The notes below the pieces were generated by a model. It saw nothing but the letters and a program-made list of their open reading frames with translations. It was not told where the DNA came from and did not search any database. Shown here piece after piece: positions 11,760 to 23,620 of a stretch of DNA of 64,000 nt. Origin of the DNA: Pyrenula massariospora. Lineage: Eukaryota; Ascomycota; Eurotiomycetes; Pyrenulales; Pyrenulaceae. The translations under genes were made by a program, and so were the position numbers. The first letter of the stretch is position 1. The number at the start of each line of letters is the position of its first letter. The DNA is taken from assembly GCA_021030905.1 (NCBI GenBank), contig JAGFMI010000003.1:1364001-1428000 (forward strand), given 5' to 3'.

Positions 11760-12307
11760 CACAGAGTTTAGGAACGCTTTGAATCAGCACAGAAGTTCTA
11801 AGGTAGTGAATGTGTCTACTGGGGCAGTATCGCAGCGTCGGATTGAAGGAAAGAAATTTCTAAGAGAAATTTTGTCACTCGGAAGAAAACAGGCCTGAAC
11901 TAAACATTTCACTGTCGGTCTCAGATCCTAGATAATAGCTGTTGATAGCCAAAAAAGCTTGGCGTGCTCAAGTCGTTCACTGCCTGAATTTTGAAAGTCT
12001 AGCTTCTGCTAAACACCAAGTTGCTGTTAGGATGTCAGATGCAATATTGTCCATCCATCGGAAATTCTAACAATTAGGATGATGCTTCCTTGGATTTCTT
12101 CTGTGTGCGGAAGGTGAAATATCCTGTTCACCTGGTTGTCATGGAAACTAGGGTTGTCTGTTTCCTAGCAAACTTCTCAAACGGAGTTTAGTAGTCATTC
12201 ACGCTCCACATCTGAAGCTTAATACAATTTTCTATGTTCAGATACGCTGCGTCCAGACCAAAGGTCGAACTGATGAGATGTATGGGCATAGTACAAGATC
12301 CAATTCC
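11760..12307. other. Intergenic region
   Basis: Promoter side of the coiled-coil gene and 3' side of the transcription factor gene, both on the minus strand. No supported gene or repeat. Confidence 0.5.
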
Positions 12308-14012
12308 TTAGCCAGCGGCCCCGAAGAATGATTGATCTTGCAAAGTTTCGTTCGAACGCGTCGTCTCTGGATATGTCACGAAAAACTTCAAGGAGAACTT
12401 GCGACATGTCTCAGTAAGCCTAGCAGCCATCCACTCTTTCACCTCAAGAGCGCTGACCACAGAGGCTGCTTGGAAAGGATGGAGGATGTGGCATGCGCCT
12501 AAAGGTCCCAACGTGTCGAAGTACGGAAGTGACGCTAGTATCAGGGCTGCGTAGCGATGCGTGTCTGTGGCCATCTTTTGATCCAGCAAGATGGCGCCAC
12601 GAAAACGAATAGGAAATCTGTCGAGCAGGCTGTTCCCGTCATCAAGATATGGAAGGGTATCATGCTTGTGACGCTTGTAATAGTCCTGATTGGCGGGATT
12701 AAGGCGAGCAATCAGGAGGCTCATAAAGATTCTACACATCCAGTAGAATGTCAGGGCGCGCGCTGCCCAAATAGATGAGAAGGAGAGCATGTTTTGGTGA
12801 TGTAGGCAGAATTCATAGCAGCTGAAGTGGTTTGGAGGATGTGCCGGGGGAGGTGGTGTGTTTTTCTCTGTGAGCCACGGAATTTGGGTGACGGTGCCAT
12901 CTTCAAATGCCTGGACCTCAAGGAGGGTCTCGAATGCGTCAAGCTGACAATTGACTTCTCGAGCATGGTGGTATGACGATGAACTATCAAGTTCTTCTGC
13001 GCTATCATACATAGTTCGAAACTGCCGCATTAAAGGAAGAAGGCTTCCAAGAAATTGTATTATTCTGTGCCACAGTCTCAGAGAAGAGGCGTCAGGAGTT
13101 GCCTCATCATAAGACGGCAACGATTCATCGATCACCTTGGTCCAATCATCATTGCAGAGGAAACAGTCGGAAACACCGAGCGTAGAGTTCATTATTATAC
13201 CGAAATGCTGAGCAAGAAGAATTGCCCTGTCGAATTCTGATCGGAACGATGATGGACCACGTGCTTTCATGATGGCTGCTGCGCCATTAGCATGTGCCAG
13301 ACAGTCCGATAATCCGCCAAGATTAACCCGAAACAACTCGTATTGATAAAGAATTAATGTAGCACACAACGTCTCTGCAGACAGGCTTTCTTTCTCATCG
13401 TACAGACATTTTTGCAAATTCTGCAGTGCACGTGTGTACTTTCGAGCTGCCTGAGGGTCTTTCCTTTTGCCAAGCGCGGGAAGTTCCCCCAACAAGCATA
13501 CTATAGAGGCATCGAGCGCTTGATGATGGCCAATTCGTGAAGGGATGAATGGAAGGAAGGTATTTAGGGTTTCACTGCTTAGACCGTCTAGTCTAGAGCG
13601 TGTCATAGCGTCCAGGACCTGGAAAATCAACATTTGATCTTCACCAGGTGGGGCTGGTCTTGGAATACTTCCTCGTGCAAGGTTAATCTTGAGATTTGAT
13701 GCCGGGACAACCCATAAGGTCTGATACACTCCGGCTCCTTTTGCTGCAGCGGAGCTTTTCAAAAGTAAACCCGACAAATCGTCATCCTGTGATTGGACAC
13801 TCTCAAGGAAATCGGGATCTACTTCCCGGGGATCGAAGCAGGGCTCAGGGCCTGGGCAGTACCGATTTGCCTTTATGCATCGTCGACAGATTGGGCGCGT
13901 CTCATCACACTGCCAACATGAATGTCAGGTGCGACATAGAGGAAATGCAAATTACCTTGACACGCCTTGCCTTACAAGTCCTGCAACCAAGGCTCCGACG
14001 AATACCAATCAT
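12308..14012 (-). CDS. Zn2Cys6 fungal transcription factor
   Basis: Exon 1 (14012-13956, 19 codons) and exon 2 (13909-12308) flank a 46-bp intron (GTAATT...GGCAG) and encode 552 residues. The splice rebuilds a perfect binuclear zinc cluster, C10-x2-C13-x6-C20-x6-C27-x2-C30-x6-C37, with the basic run KARRVK between the third and second cysteine pairs. The rest is the long helical regulatory region typical of the fungal_trans_2 type, with blocks such as LCATLILYQYELF, CLAHANGAAAIMKARGPSSF and ALILASLPYF. It should bind CGG-type half sites in the nucleus. No biosynthetic cluster surrounds it, so no target pathway is suggested. The intron splits the zinc cluster, and missing it would leave an apparent headless 489-residue protein. 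Confidence 0.9.
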
Positions 14013-15174
14013 TGCAAGGCTAGGCTTAGAGGCCACCGTGAAAAAGTAGTATGGGCTTAAGAGTGAAAGACGTAGAAATAAACGTCATACTAACCTTTGT
14101 GCATAAGCAACGAGCGCGATGCTTTAGTACGCGAACGTAAATGAGCAGAGACAATAGCCTACCGAGGTCCTATGACGATCATCCACCCATTGTTCCCCTT
14201 ACTCAGCTCGGCGCACCAATACGAAAACCTGACAAAGACTGATTTCAGCTCGAATTTCAGCCTAGACGACGCGCTAAATGAAAACCATGTCCTGAAAGCA
14301 TGGGAACCAGGTCGTTGCAGGAAGGGAGAATAATGCTGATTGAAAGGATTCGGGGGCCATGCCAAGGGACAGCGGCGTCTTGGCGTCAGTCAGCCCTATC
14401 TATCTAAACTTAAGCATAAAATCCCGATCTCTTTTGGATCTCCATGCCCGGTAAGTGAGAATTCTCGAAGTACGCCGTTCTCCGGTTTGAAAGGCTTATA
14501 AGATGATTGGATTGTACGAACTACCTTTGCAGTATGGGAAGCCCGTATACTTTTGTACACACCCCAGGTGGTGCAAGGGTAGAATGGTTCAGGGGACGAT
14601 GCGAATGGGCTTGGCATCGCTTATCGATCGTTCTGAGCAGCTTCATCTCCTATCCCGGCTTAATGACGGATGTTGACCCCAAGGACTTTCCCAGACGATA
14701 GTATACCTTTTGATCACGGTGTAAAAGCTAATAGACAGCTCAGGTGCCGAAAGCGAGGTGGAAGATTCTTTGTAAGACCACATCGCTGCTCCTAATCTAC
14801 TCTATTCATGACTTGATTGAGTCTGAAGGATTGATCGATGAACTCTGTCTGTCTTTCGCGTGACTCGGAACGCTGCTCAGGTCACCTTCGACATGTACAG
14901 GAAGGAGCGACTCACTGCGCGTCCAACGTGTCGCGCCAACTGACCAACACTTTCACCTGACCAGCATTTCTACCTACCGACCGATCACAACACCTCCCAC
15001 AATTGTTTCGAGTGCCCTCAATCTACACTACGAGAGATGATTCTCCATGCACGAAGAGTATTGGAGGACTAGTGGAGAGCAGAAATCTCAAAAGCTGTTG
15101 GTCTAAGTAGCTTGGAGTCCTCTGTGTTCATCACCTCTGCACGTCTCGATTTTCACGCCATCATAGTCCTCGCA
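14013..15174. other. Divergent promoter region
   Basis: About 1.2 kb between the transcription factor and the second coiled-coil gene, divergently arranged. Short frames only; no RNA gene or repeat recognised. Confidence 0.5.
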
Positions 15175-16154
15175 ATGAGCATGCCCAAGGCTTTCAAGCA
15201 TCCACTCTCCTGTGGTTGCAACGGTGAGCACGCACAACAGGAAGCTGTAAATATGCATGCTTCTTTTGAAGGCTGATCTTGCCTTACACAGAATGTTTCC
15301 CAGAGTTCATACCCCCTCAAACCACAGCGCAAATCGTGGACAATCCAATTTTCCCCAGTGACGCCGTGCTGGCCTCTGCAGCGAATGGCAATCTCACTAG
15401 GAAACGTACTTACGAGGACTTTGAGTGTAGTGAAAACAAAGAGAACGAAAATCCAGACACCTTCATGGCGGATTCTCAATTGCCGAAAACGAGCCAAGAA
15501 AAGCGAATTCGTTGGAATGATATTCCTACGGCGACCATTCATGGGAGCAGCGAAGGGGAAACTGGATCGACTGTCGTTGGGAACGAGGGAGCCCTTTCTC
15601 TCAGATCGAAGGACTGGAGGATCACCGAGCTCGAAGCCCTCCTTGAAGCTGCAAATAGCCGTGAGGACAAATACCGAGAAACCATCCAGGAGAAAGACAA
15701 ATTGATCGCAAATCGGAATGAGAACCTCACAAGGCGAGGTCTAACGATCTCTAAAGTAGAAGGGATCACGAGCAACAGGGGAAGGGAGGTAAAATCATTG
15801 CGGAAGAATGTCTCAAATCTCTCAAGACAGCTCAACAATGCCAATGATGAGAATAAACAGCTCAATCACCAAGTCCGTGAGCTCCAGGCAGAGGTTGACA
15901 TTCGTCGCGACCAGATGCGCGGTCTTCCTCCTGCCAGTACGCTCGAAAATCAAAACATACAACTTCTCCATGATCTCCGGCACCTTGATGACGACATTTA
16001 CCGAGAGCAGAAGCAGAATCAGATTCTGACGAACGAAAACATTCAACTGCGTCGAGACAGGTGCGAAGCTCACAATGAATTGCATCGTCTGGAGCAGCGG
16101 AGCGGCATTCTTTACAGTAGGTATTGCTATGATAGCTACCGACCCAATCGTTGA
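15175..16154 (+). CDS. Coiled-coil protein, uncharacterised (family member B)
   Basis: Exon 1 (15175-15223) encodes MSMPKAFKHPLSCGCN and joins after a 68-bp intron (GTGAGC...ACACAG) to exon 2 from 15292. The N-terminus has a C-x-C-x2-C cluster (CGCNEC) followed by a disordered region with TYEDFECSENKENEN. Residues from about 110 onward form coiled coil (repeated LEALLEAANSRED, SRQLNNANDENKQLN, QNQILTNENIQLRRD). Read to the first stop it has 303 residues. An alternative ending uses a GTAGGT donor at 16117 and TTTCAG at 16190 to reach a 76-codon exon ending at 16420 (367 residues); frames agree, so the 3' end is open to question. I do not recognise a named family. Confidence 0.7.
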
Positions 16155-16878
16155 GGATGAAGTACCTGGTGGTCCTTTTTGATGTTTCAGACGCTGCTGA
16201 GGTGAAACAAAACCAAGCTCAACAGCTTGTCCAATTTCTCTTCTCGGCGTTCGAGTTACAATGGTGGTATTTACACATTCCGATGCTGCGAAAAAGCCTA
16301 GAGGACAATTGCTTCGCTGGGGAGGGAGATAGTGCTGCTCGAAAGTCCAGTAATGTTCGAGAAACCATGAGACAGATTACTAGAGGTCAAAACGCACACG
16401 TCATCGATCTGAGGCGTTAACACGTTGATGTATGATTACAGAAAATGCATGTATTACATTCAAAGGACACGCTAGGTTCGGAGCCCAAGAAAAATTCGTC
16501 CATGCTTTAATGGATCTCTCTGTCTGCTCAATCTACTCCCGAGCACTTACCTGGTTCTAGATTTGAGTCTTCCGAGACGCGTTCAACATCCCAAGACCCA
16601 GAACGCTTTTAAAAACACCCTCCAAGCGTCTTTGTATCTATAACTGCTATCCAGAGCACGCTCCAGCATCGTCGCTCGACTGTTTTCGCTTCATTCTACA
16701 TGCGATTCATTGGTCCCGTTACATTTCTTCCCGCACTCACAAGAATAGGCTTCGATACGTGGCATGGTGAGTCGAGCATGAGCGACAAGAGTCTCTCCTC
16801 GGCCGACGAAGACTTGGCCCCGTGCTGTGCCCTTTTCTATTTCCATTTGTTGTTGTCCAAGGCAGGATACTGGATGCT
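16155..16878. other. Spacer between convergent genes; may contain terminal exons of both
   Basis: 16191-16420 (plus) could be a third exon of the upstream coiled-coil gene. 16691-16980 (minus) holds an open frame with a cysteine-containing end (YSCECGKKC) that could be the last exon of the secreted protein gene. No repeat seen. Confidence 0.4.
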
Positions 16879-19062
16879 TCACGTCAACCTCGTGTTTCGT
16901 GACAGACTCTTGCTCCAAGATACCGGATAAAGGCAGGATCGGAGACTCAAAGCCAAAGCCTTGCGACGCCGGCGACTCCCAGGGGTCAAGATAATAGAGG
17001 CAAAACTTACCTGCTGATTCAAATCGGCCTTATCATCACTCGTCCACTCCCTATCCAAATAAAATGGCACCGCATCATTCGGCGGACCGTCTTGCTCCCC
17101 GTTCCCCTCCCCTTGCCCATCCACCTCACAGCTGTCATCCCCAACTCCCGTTCCCTCTTTAACATGCCACCTCCGATAATCCTTATCAATCCGTTCCACC
17201 ATCTCAAACTCCTTTCCCCACCCATCTCTCTGAAACTTGACCCCCATCCTCGTCACCGGCCCATACGTGACATACTCCTTGATCCAAAAATCCTCCCCAA
17301 ATTTTATCGATGCCTCCGTCATATCCCTCAACTTCAAATCCACCTCCGCTCCACCCTTAACCGCCTTAACATCATGCACATTATCATGCTCCACCATCTC
17401 ATCGTACCTCACCCCCGCATCATTCACATTATCCAGCGCCATATACATTGCCGCGTCATACCTCCACCCCACCCCATCGCCCTCCTTCACCCTCCCACTC
17501 CCATACCAATCTGACAACCCCTTGGTCACCAACCCCGCCAGCCCATCCCTATCAAAACTCAACTTCCCAAGATCCGGCGCGTCAGGCGCCTTCTTCCCCA
17601 GCTCCGCCGCATCGTTAAACTCCCCCTGCCCCACCGCCGTCGCGGCCGTCCCGATCAGAAACCCCGCGGCCCCCGCCTTGACCGGCCGGTAATACTTGCC
17701 GCCCAGATCCTTACTCAGGTTGATAATCGCATACACATCGTACAGCAGCGACGGCGCAAAGTTCATCTCCAGCAACCCATCGCGCCACCCTTTCCCCATC
17801 AGCCCCTCGGTCATCTCCTCGACGATCTCGTCCGCGTTCTGCCGCCTGTCGCGGATGGCGCCGGACTTGATGGCGGCGCCGAGCTGCGGCTGGCGGCAGA
17901 AGATGGTCGCGATGTTGGAGGCGATGAGGAAGGGGATGTAGACGCGGTCAACCAGGGGGTCGAGGAGGAAGCGCTGCATGATCTGGAGGCGCTGGGTGAC
18001 GAGGCCGAGGTAGGCCGGGGGCACTTTGTCGGCCGGGGAGGAGAGGGGGAGGGTGGGGAAGGGGGCGCGGATGTTGGAGGCGAGGATCTTGGTGAAGGTT
18101 GTGTGGGGGATGGCGTTGGCGTGGAGGTAATTGTAGAGGGAGGTGGAGGCGGCGAAGTTGAAGAGGTTGTTGGCGCCGTCGCGCATGGGGAGGCCGTCGG
18201 CGGTGGAGACGCTGCCCTGCAGGGAGACGGAGGCGATGGTGGATTTGAAGAGGGCGGCGTTGGAGTCCGAGGCGGAGATGAAGTCCCAGGTGTCGCCCTG
18301 GCTGGCGATGATGGCGAGGTTGAGCTTGTGGGATTGGGATTGGGAGAATTGGAGGCAGCGGGTGAGCACGTCGGTGTGGGTGGAGATGTCGTCGACGGCG
18401 CCGGGGGAGATGGTGTGACCAAAGTAGTTTGTTTGGCCAAAGTTGAATCTGGAGGTGTCCGGGGAGTTTTGCTGGTAGAAGAGGGCTTTTTCGTAGGATT
18501 TCATCGGGTCGTAGTGCCCGTCGTTGGCTTTACTGCCGTAGCCAAGGGGGATGTGGAGGGCAACGCCGTTCGAGTCGAACTGGGGCCCGTCTTTGACGTT
18601 GATGCCATAGGAGTGAAGGAGGACGTTGAGCAGGGCGCAGCGCTGCTTTTCCGGGATCAGGACACAACCGATACCGGTGATCTGGATCTTTTTGTCAAAG
18701 TGCTCTTTGAGGGCGAATTCGATGGCGGTCTTATCGTCCATGTCCCGGAAGATGTCCGTGCTGATGAATGCAGGAGGAGCGTAGATTATGCCTTGCGGGT
18801 GATCTTTGAAAGCTTGTACGACTTGACCGTTGGGAGAATCTGCTCTGCGACGTTTGTTCGGTGGTGTTATGGTGTAGTATTGTCCGTCTTTCCATACCGG
18901 GTAGGGACCATCGCTGGATGTCTTTGAGCATGAAGGTGAGGTGCCACGAGGTCGGAGGCGTTTGGCTCTGGAAGAGGAAGATCTATGGACAGTATGTGAA
19001 GGAGGAAATGCGTAGACTGTAACAGAAATGATTAGACTAAGAATGAAGATCGTCCGCCTCAT
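16879..19062 (-). CDS. Secreted nucleoside-hydrolase-like protein
   Basis: A long open frame of 727 residues begins with a clear signal peptide (RRTIFILSLIISVTVYAFPP) and a basic stretch with a dibasic SRAKR site. Residues about 90-135 resemble the start of the inosine/uridine-preferring nucleoside hydrolase fold: ISTDIFRDMDDKTAIEF in place of the usual DTDPGxDDAxA, then ITGIGCVLIP and a following RCALLNVLLHSYGIN. Around residue 245, LNLAIIASQGDTWDFISA then LFKSTIASVSLQGS matches the family's second core strand-helix block. The first Asp of the metal motif is Ser here, so activity is uncertain. A strong GTAAGT donor after the codons for LNQQ near 17010 suggests a terminal intron, so the last 40 or so residues as translated are doubtful; the real end may lie in the Cys-containing frame reaching 16691. 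Codon third positions are very GC-rich at 17800-18400. Confidence 0.75.
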   Translation of the reverse strand: MRRTIFILSLIISVTVYAFPPSHTVHRSSSSRAKRLRPRGTSPSCSKTSSDGPYPVWKDGQYYTITPPNKRRRADSPNGQVVQAFKDHPQGIIYAPPAFISTDIFRDMDDKTAIEFALKEHFDKKIQITGIGCVLIPEKQRCALLNVLLHSYGINVKDGPQFDSNGVALHIPLGYGSKANDGHYDPMKSYEKALFYQQNSPDTSRFNFGQTNYFGHTISPGAVDDISTHTDVLTRCLQFSQSQSHKLNLAIIASQGDTWDFISASDSNAALFKSTIASVSLQGSVSTADGLPMRDGANNLFNFAASTSLYNYLHANAIPHTTFTKILASNIRAPFPTLPLSSPADKVPPAYLGLVTQRLQIMQRFLLDPLVDRVYIPFLIASNIATIFCRQPQLGAAIKSGAIRDRRQNADEIVEEMTEGLMGKGWRDGLLEMNFAPSLLYDVYAIINLSKDLGGKYYRPVKAGAAGFLIGTAATAVGQGEFNDAAELGKKAPDAPDLGKLSFDRDGLAGLVTKGLSDWYGSGRVKEGDGVGWRYDAAMYMALDNVNDAGVRYDEMVEHDNVHDVKAVKGGAEVDLKLRDMTEASIKFGEDFWIKEYVTYGPVTRMGVKFQRDGWGKEFEMVERIDKDYRRWHVKEGTGVGDDSCEVDGQGEGNGEQDGPPNDAVPFYLDREWTSDDKADLNQQVSFASIILTPGSRRRRKALALSLRSCLYPVSWSKSLSRNTRLT

Positions 19063-21239
19063 CTTCGCTAGATTGTGCAGAATCTTCGTCTTCGGAGAAC
19101 CCGGTCAAAGTATAGGTCTTGATGAGATATCTTGGAAAACGAGCGCAAACTCAATTGATAAACGGATCATAAATGGAAATCCACAAAGAGAAATCCTCGC
19201 AACTAAGCCTATTTCCCAACACCATAGAGGAGGACGCTTCGACATACTGTTGAAGAAGACCGAAGCCAACCAAGCGCTAGTAGGAGGTGTCGTTGTCAAG
19301 TAAAAAGACTATAGTTGAAGAAGCGATGAAGTTGTTGAACGCTTCCTCGAAATGATACCATAAGCAAGCCAACGTGGCACCAATTAGAGGGCATTGTTAT
19401 GATTTGCAGCACGTCGCCCGGAGAGGGCCTTTACAAAGGGGTAGTATCAATCACAACAAAGCATCGTTTAGTGAGTCGTGCTAGACCACACACTTTGGAT
19501 AAGAATTTGATGATTGGAGAGGTTGGTAGACCAGTCTTTGGTTAAGGCTCACAGGGTACGTGTCGAAGAGAATATGGAATTCAAAGGGCTATTTGAAAAT
19601 TTTTGTAGATACTGTAGGGCATCAGTAGTTGTCATTGCATTAGAAGTTTCTGGGAAGGGCCAGATGTCCCCTGTCTCTCATGAAGATCACACGCTTATGT
19701 TAGTTTGAAGCCGGAAGAGCAAACCAATGCTCGCACCGAAGTGAGGTTGTCAACAGCTAAAGTTAGAGACCGTGAATCGTTGATGTCTCGGCCAACTGCC
19801 GCTCAAAAGGGTGAGAAATAATAACATGTTGCTGATGTCCACTAGTCCAAAATCACTGCTCGACCTGGTTTGGAAAACAAGAAAAAGAAGTAGAGTTGTA
19901 CTTTGCTGATAACGGGGCCGCAAATCGTTATATTAATTTAGCAGGCATTACGATCACTTCTGGAGTAGTAGCACCCGTCACGAGTGTTGACGTCGTCTCC
20001 CTGTCAGCTTTGGAAATGCGTTGCATTATAGTCTCGCTGATTGAAATCTTATCTGACCCACTCTGATCTAGCTCTTGATGAGGCGTTCTCTCCATAGGGG
20101 CCCGGCCGATCTGTGGACCAAGACCAGGACTGTAAAGGCGTAGGTGGAATCTGCTTTGGCAAGTCCAGAAAATGGAAATCTGATCATTTGCGTAGCGAGG
20201 TAGACGTTCAGTTTCAGTGATCAAAACTCCCGGTTCGATACCTAGTAGCCAATAAGGTCGGAATTTAGTTTGGGACGAGAAGACGGGTCGCGGTCAAAGC
20301 TAGATGTCAGAACTCATGGCACATCCCATATACGCTGGGCGGACACTAAGGCTAACATTCAAATGCGCCACGACTTCTAACACCCATCTTCGAGCTCAAT
20401 CTCAAGCGGTAAGGCTAACCAGAGAAAAACTTCGTTTCTCGAGGCGAGAATAGAATAGACCCTCGATGGAAGGTTCCGTCAGTTGGATGTTTAGCACTCG
20501 TCGCGCCCTGCGGACAGACAGTCTCGGGATTGGGCAAAGCTTTCGCCCGCCCCCAACTCCATACTTTACATATTTAAGCTTTTCCATCCACGACTCTACA
20601 AAGTACGTACAATCGTAAGAAGTTGTGCAAGGAACAGGTGGGGTCCAAAAAAGTACATAATGCGATGATTACGATGGTAAATTCTCTGCATTAAGACGTT
20701 GCACTTCTGAGTGAAGGACGTGCTACCAGATCAAGGTTCGTCCAAATCGACGCTCTGCATCGAAGGGTATTGGGTGCTCGTCGACCCTGGCGATCTGCAT
20801 TCTAGAGCGGGCAGATCAGTGCTTCTCTAAGTCATGCTGACAGACCTGTCTTTGATAAAGACGGTCTTTGCTATTAGCCCTTAAGTATCCTGTTGGGCAA
20901 ACCAACACTGCTTCGCAACGGAGAACATGGGTACCAATCTTGACCGAAAGGGCTGTCATCGACAATAACGCCACTCTACGGCCGTTTAGAGCACCCGTCC
21001 GTCTTTTTCCCCACTAGTCGCCCTGCACCGAGAAGGAGGCGAGTTCGAATCGCCTCATATTCGACAACACTCCTTCAGGTCGTAGCCATCGGCCTCGGTC
21101 ATGGCCGGAAGCGGATATAGTGTCCCTCTAACTATGCTGTAATCATACATGCGTAGTCAGTACAAAGGCACGCGGCCAGTACATATGGGAATAGTTCTGA
21201 TAATTTGGAAAATTGCCTAGTTGGGACAGATTGCCGTAC
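19063..21239. other. Gene-poor intergenic region
   Basis: About 2.2 kb with only short frames (such as 19928-20224 and 20402-20587, both minus). A palindromic tRNA T-arm-like stretch near 21040 was checked and rejected. I see no gene, repeat or RNA. Confidence 0.5.
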
Positions 21240-22088
21240 TTAGTCAGGCTCCCAAGTCTTGGAGACACGGTCGAAATGATGCCAATGAAACCGTTCATTC
21301 GTCAAGGCTTTCTTGCCGTATTCTTCCTCTAGAACCTTCTTGCTTTGGGCTGGCACCTTCGCCTGAATGCCATCCAGGGTGGACTGTTGCAGCGGATATA
21401 TATCTCGTCGATGGTATTGGTGACCATCCTTACAGAAGAGCGTGCTATCTTCGGCTGCGTTCCAATTTGGGCCCGCGTTAGCAGGTTTTTCGAGATGTAC
21501 CACAGTGATATCCAGAAATTTTCCATTTGTCGTATCTATCCAGCGCGCGTCAATCTTGTTTGCAACATCTTTCGTTGATATGATGGTCGAGTGTGGATTA
21601 ATATCAAGTAAATACGTCCGACCAGCTCCGGTTGCAGTCGCGCGATATTGGTGTTCTGACATGTTCTGAGCTGCTAGCGTTTCCAAGCTCTTCCATGAGA
21701 CTTGTACATCCAGATCTGTATCCCAAGGCAATAGCTTCTGGTTCCAGTACCATCCTAACAGGGTGCCATGGGCTAGCCAAGTTTCTACCGACAATTCCTC
21801 CATTTTTGCCATATAGCTTTCCAATAACCCATTCAAAGTCCGACGAGTTTCGCCAATAGAAGGTGCATCTTTGGGTGCATATCTCGGGTCGGCGTGACTG
21901 ACTCCACCAAACACATGGGTTTTGCTGAGGAAATTGACTTCACCGAAGTACTGATAGGTGCCAGGGAGCGGTGGTGGAGCGGCAGGAGCTGGACGTTGAA
22001 TGTAGAAGACATATATACACACTAGGATGACAGCGCAGTAAGCGAGTGATCGTGGGTTTGCGATCCGTGTGTGGCTGTTGGGTCGCAT
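21240..22088 (-). CDS. LicD-family type II membrane protein (MNN4-like phosphotransferase)
   Basis: A single exon of 282 residues. An N-terminal signal anchor (AYCAVILVCIYVFYI, about residues 16-30) is followed by a Pro/Ala-rich stem and a lumenal LicD domain. The signature LAHGTLLGWYWNQKLLPWD leads directly into the metal-binding DTDLDVQV at about 123-130. Later blocks RWIDTTNGKFLDITVVH and an FHWHHFDRV ending also fit the family. LicD proteins transfer phosphocholine or other phospho-groups; fungal members are linked to mannosyl-phosphorylation of glycans in the Golgi, as for yeast MNN4. That role is inferred by family. ATG 22088 is the first in frame; the longer frame starts at a TTG. Confidence 0.88.
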   Translation of the reverse strand: MRPNSHTRIANPRSLAYCAVILVCIYVFYIQRPAPAAPPPLPGTYQYFGEVNFLSKTHVFGGVSHADPRYAPKDAPSIGETRRTLNGLLESYMAKMEELSVETWLAHGTLLGWYWNQKLLPWDTDLDVQVSWKSLETLAAQNMSEHQYRATATGAGRTYLLDINPHSTIISTKDVANKIDARWIDTTNGKFLDITVVHLEKPANAGPNWNAAEDSTLFCKDGHQYHRRDIYPLQQSTLDGIQAKVPAQSKKVLEEEYGKKALTNERFHWHHFDRVSKTWEPD

Positions 22089-23620
22089 AGTCGGCGGGAG
22101 CCTTTCTTCTTTGCTGAACAAGTTTCTACGCTATCAGAGGCTCAGGCCCAATGTGGTAGAATGTCGAAATTAGGCAGGGGCCCAGATAAAATTTTGCGGT
22201 TCTTCATAGTACTCTGGGCGTTTCTAGGTATAAATTTAGAGGTCGTCAAGTAGTGAAGGAGAGACAACATTAGAGCTCTGGAGAGGGGAGGATGGGCCAA
22301 GCCTTTCTCAGGCTCCACTATTTACAGTTCTAGCCGCGCCGCGCCGCTAAGGCAGGCTGCAATTTAATGCTTGCAAACACGGCAAGGGATATTCTTACGA
22401 GGAGCAAATTATTCACGCCTCATCACAGGCTTGTGAAGCGTCCCCGTAACATTTCGTTCTACATCGGACCCTATGTTTGGTAAGGATTGGCTCAGGCGGC
22501 CTCAGTAGCACGACACATCAAATACCCTCTAACTAGCACAGCATCGGCACCTGATGAAAAATTTACATGTCCTTTCTCCCTGCCAATCGTATCAGACTGT
22601 GTGCGTCTGGAAGCACTTCCCATCTTCCATTCAAGGCAGCACACAGCGAACCACAAGTCAAAACTCTCTTGCGTTGTTGCAAAATTCTGACAAAAAATGT
22701 TGACTGCTGGTTCAACGTCTTGATGTCTGTAAATTTCTCGTCAATGCTTTGAATCTCTATCATCTTACCGTTCATTCCCATGCTTGTCATTATATCTTAT
22801 CTCCAAAGGGTCGCGATTAAACCTGCGGTAATGTTACAACGTATCAATCACGCTGTGACAATCATGAATCTACTCACATTTCTAGCATTTCTTTTGCAAT
22901 CCTTTGGCTTTGATGCTTGCCGTTTCCCAGGATCAAGCGACCTTGATTGGTGGGGCCGTCTTCTCACACGGCCCGCCCCGTGTCAGTAGCCGCTGATGCC
23001 CGCCACTTGCGCAGGGATGAGACGAACAACTCGTGCTATTGAAGATTGCGGCACAGTACTCCATCACACAGACGGTCACAGAGCAACATGTATTTAACGG
23101 TCTGTAACCCTCAATACTTGCAGCACGAGCCCCAAAAAGGAAGGCATCGGGATCCTGAACCAATAAGGCTGCAATGTACGGGTGCTCAAATATCAGTCGT
23201 GAATCCCCAAGCTGGTTTTCTCCTCGAAATCTCGACCTTTGCTCGCGAGGCTCGCCCCCAAGATCCCTTTTCAATAACCTCGAGCAGTTCCTTCCATGGT
23301 CGACCTTAATTTTGCATTCTTTTACGGTTCTGTGTACACCTTTAAATTTTCATCAGGCATTTTTAAATAGCGTCGTCCATCTACGAGGATATTGTCTTCT
23401 GGAGGGCCGCTTCAATGACCTTCGCAAGCCTGACTTGGTCTTCTAACCTTGGATCAAGGACCGAAACTTGACGAGACAGGCCTCAGATCCACGATTGATG
23501 ACCACGAAGCTCGTGAAACATCTCTCGAGAACGCTTGAGTTGAAGGGAATATTGCGATTACCGTCTTAGATCGTTTCATTGGCTAAGCCCTTGATATTGC
23601 CCGGTTTATCATGGGTAGAA
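22089..23620. other. Divergent promoter region
   Basis: About 1.5 kb between the LicD gene and a divergent membrane-protein gene. The stretch 23498-23569 contains a short frame that ends with a TAG directly before the downstream open frame; it may be leader sequence or an unrecognised 5' exon. No other feature seen. Confidence 0.5.

Noticed and set aside
17092-17692. Plus-strand frames of 140 and 151 codons
   Set aside because: Same reason: antisense to the secreted-protein gene, with low-complexity Pro/Ile/Leu content.
18103-18927. 274-codon Gly/Val/Glu-rich plus-strand frame
   Set aside because: It is the antisense shadow of the GC-rich secreted-protein gene; its composition mirrors that gene's codon bias.
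21035-21065. tRNA T-arm-like palindrome GGCGAGTTCGAATCGCC
   Set aside because: The T-stem does not pair in the required register around TTCGAAT, and no matching acceptor stem, D-arm or anticodon arm lies upstream.
22563-23446. Several frames of 60-113 codons on both strands
   Set aside because: Mutually overlapping with no domain content; read as intergenic DNA.
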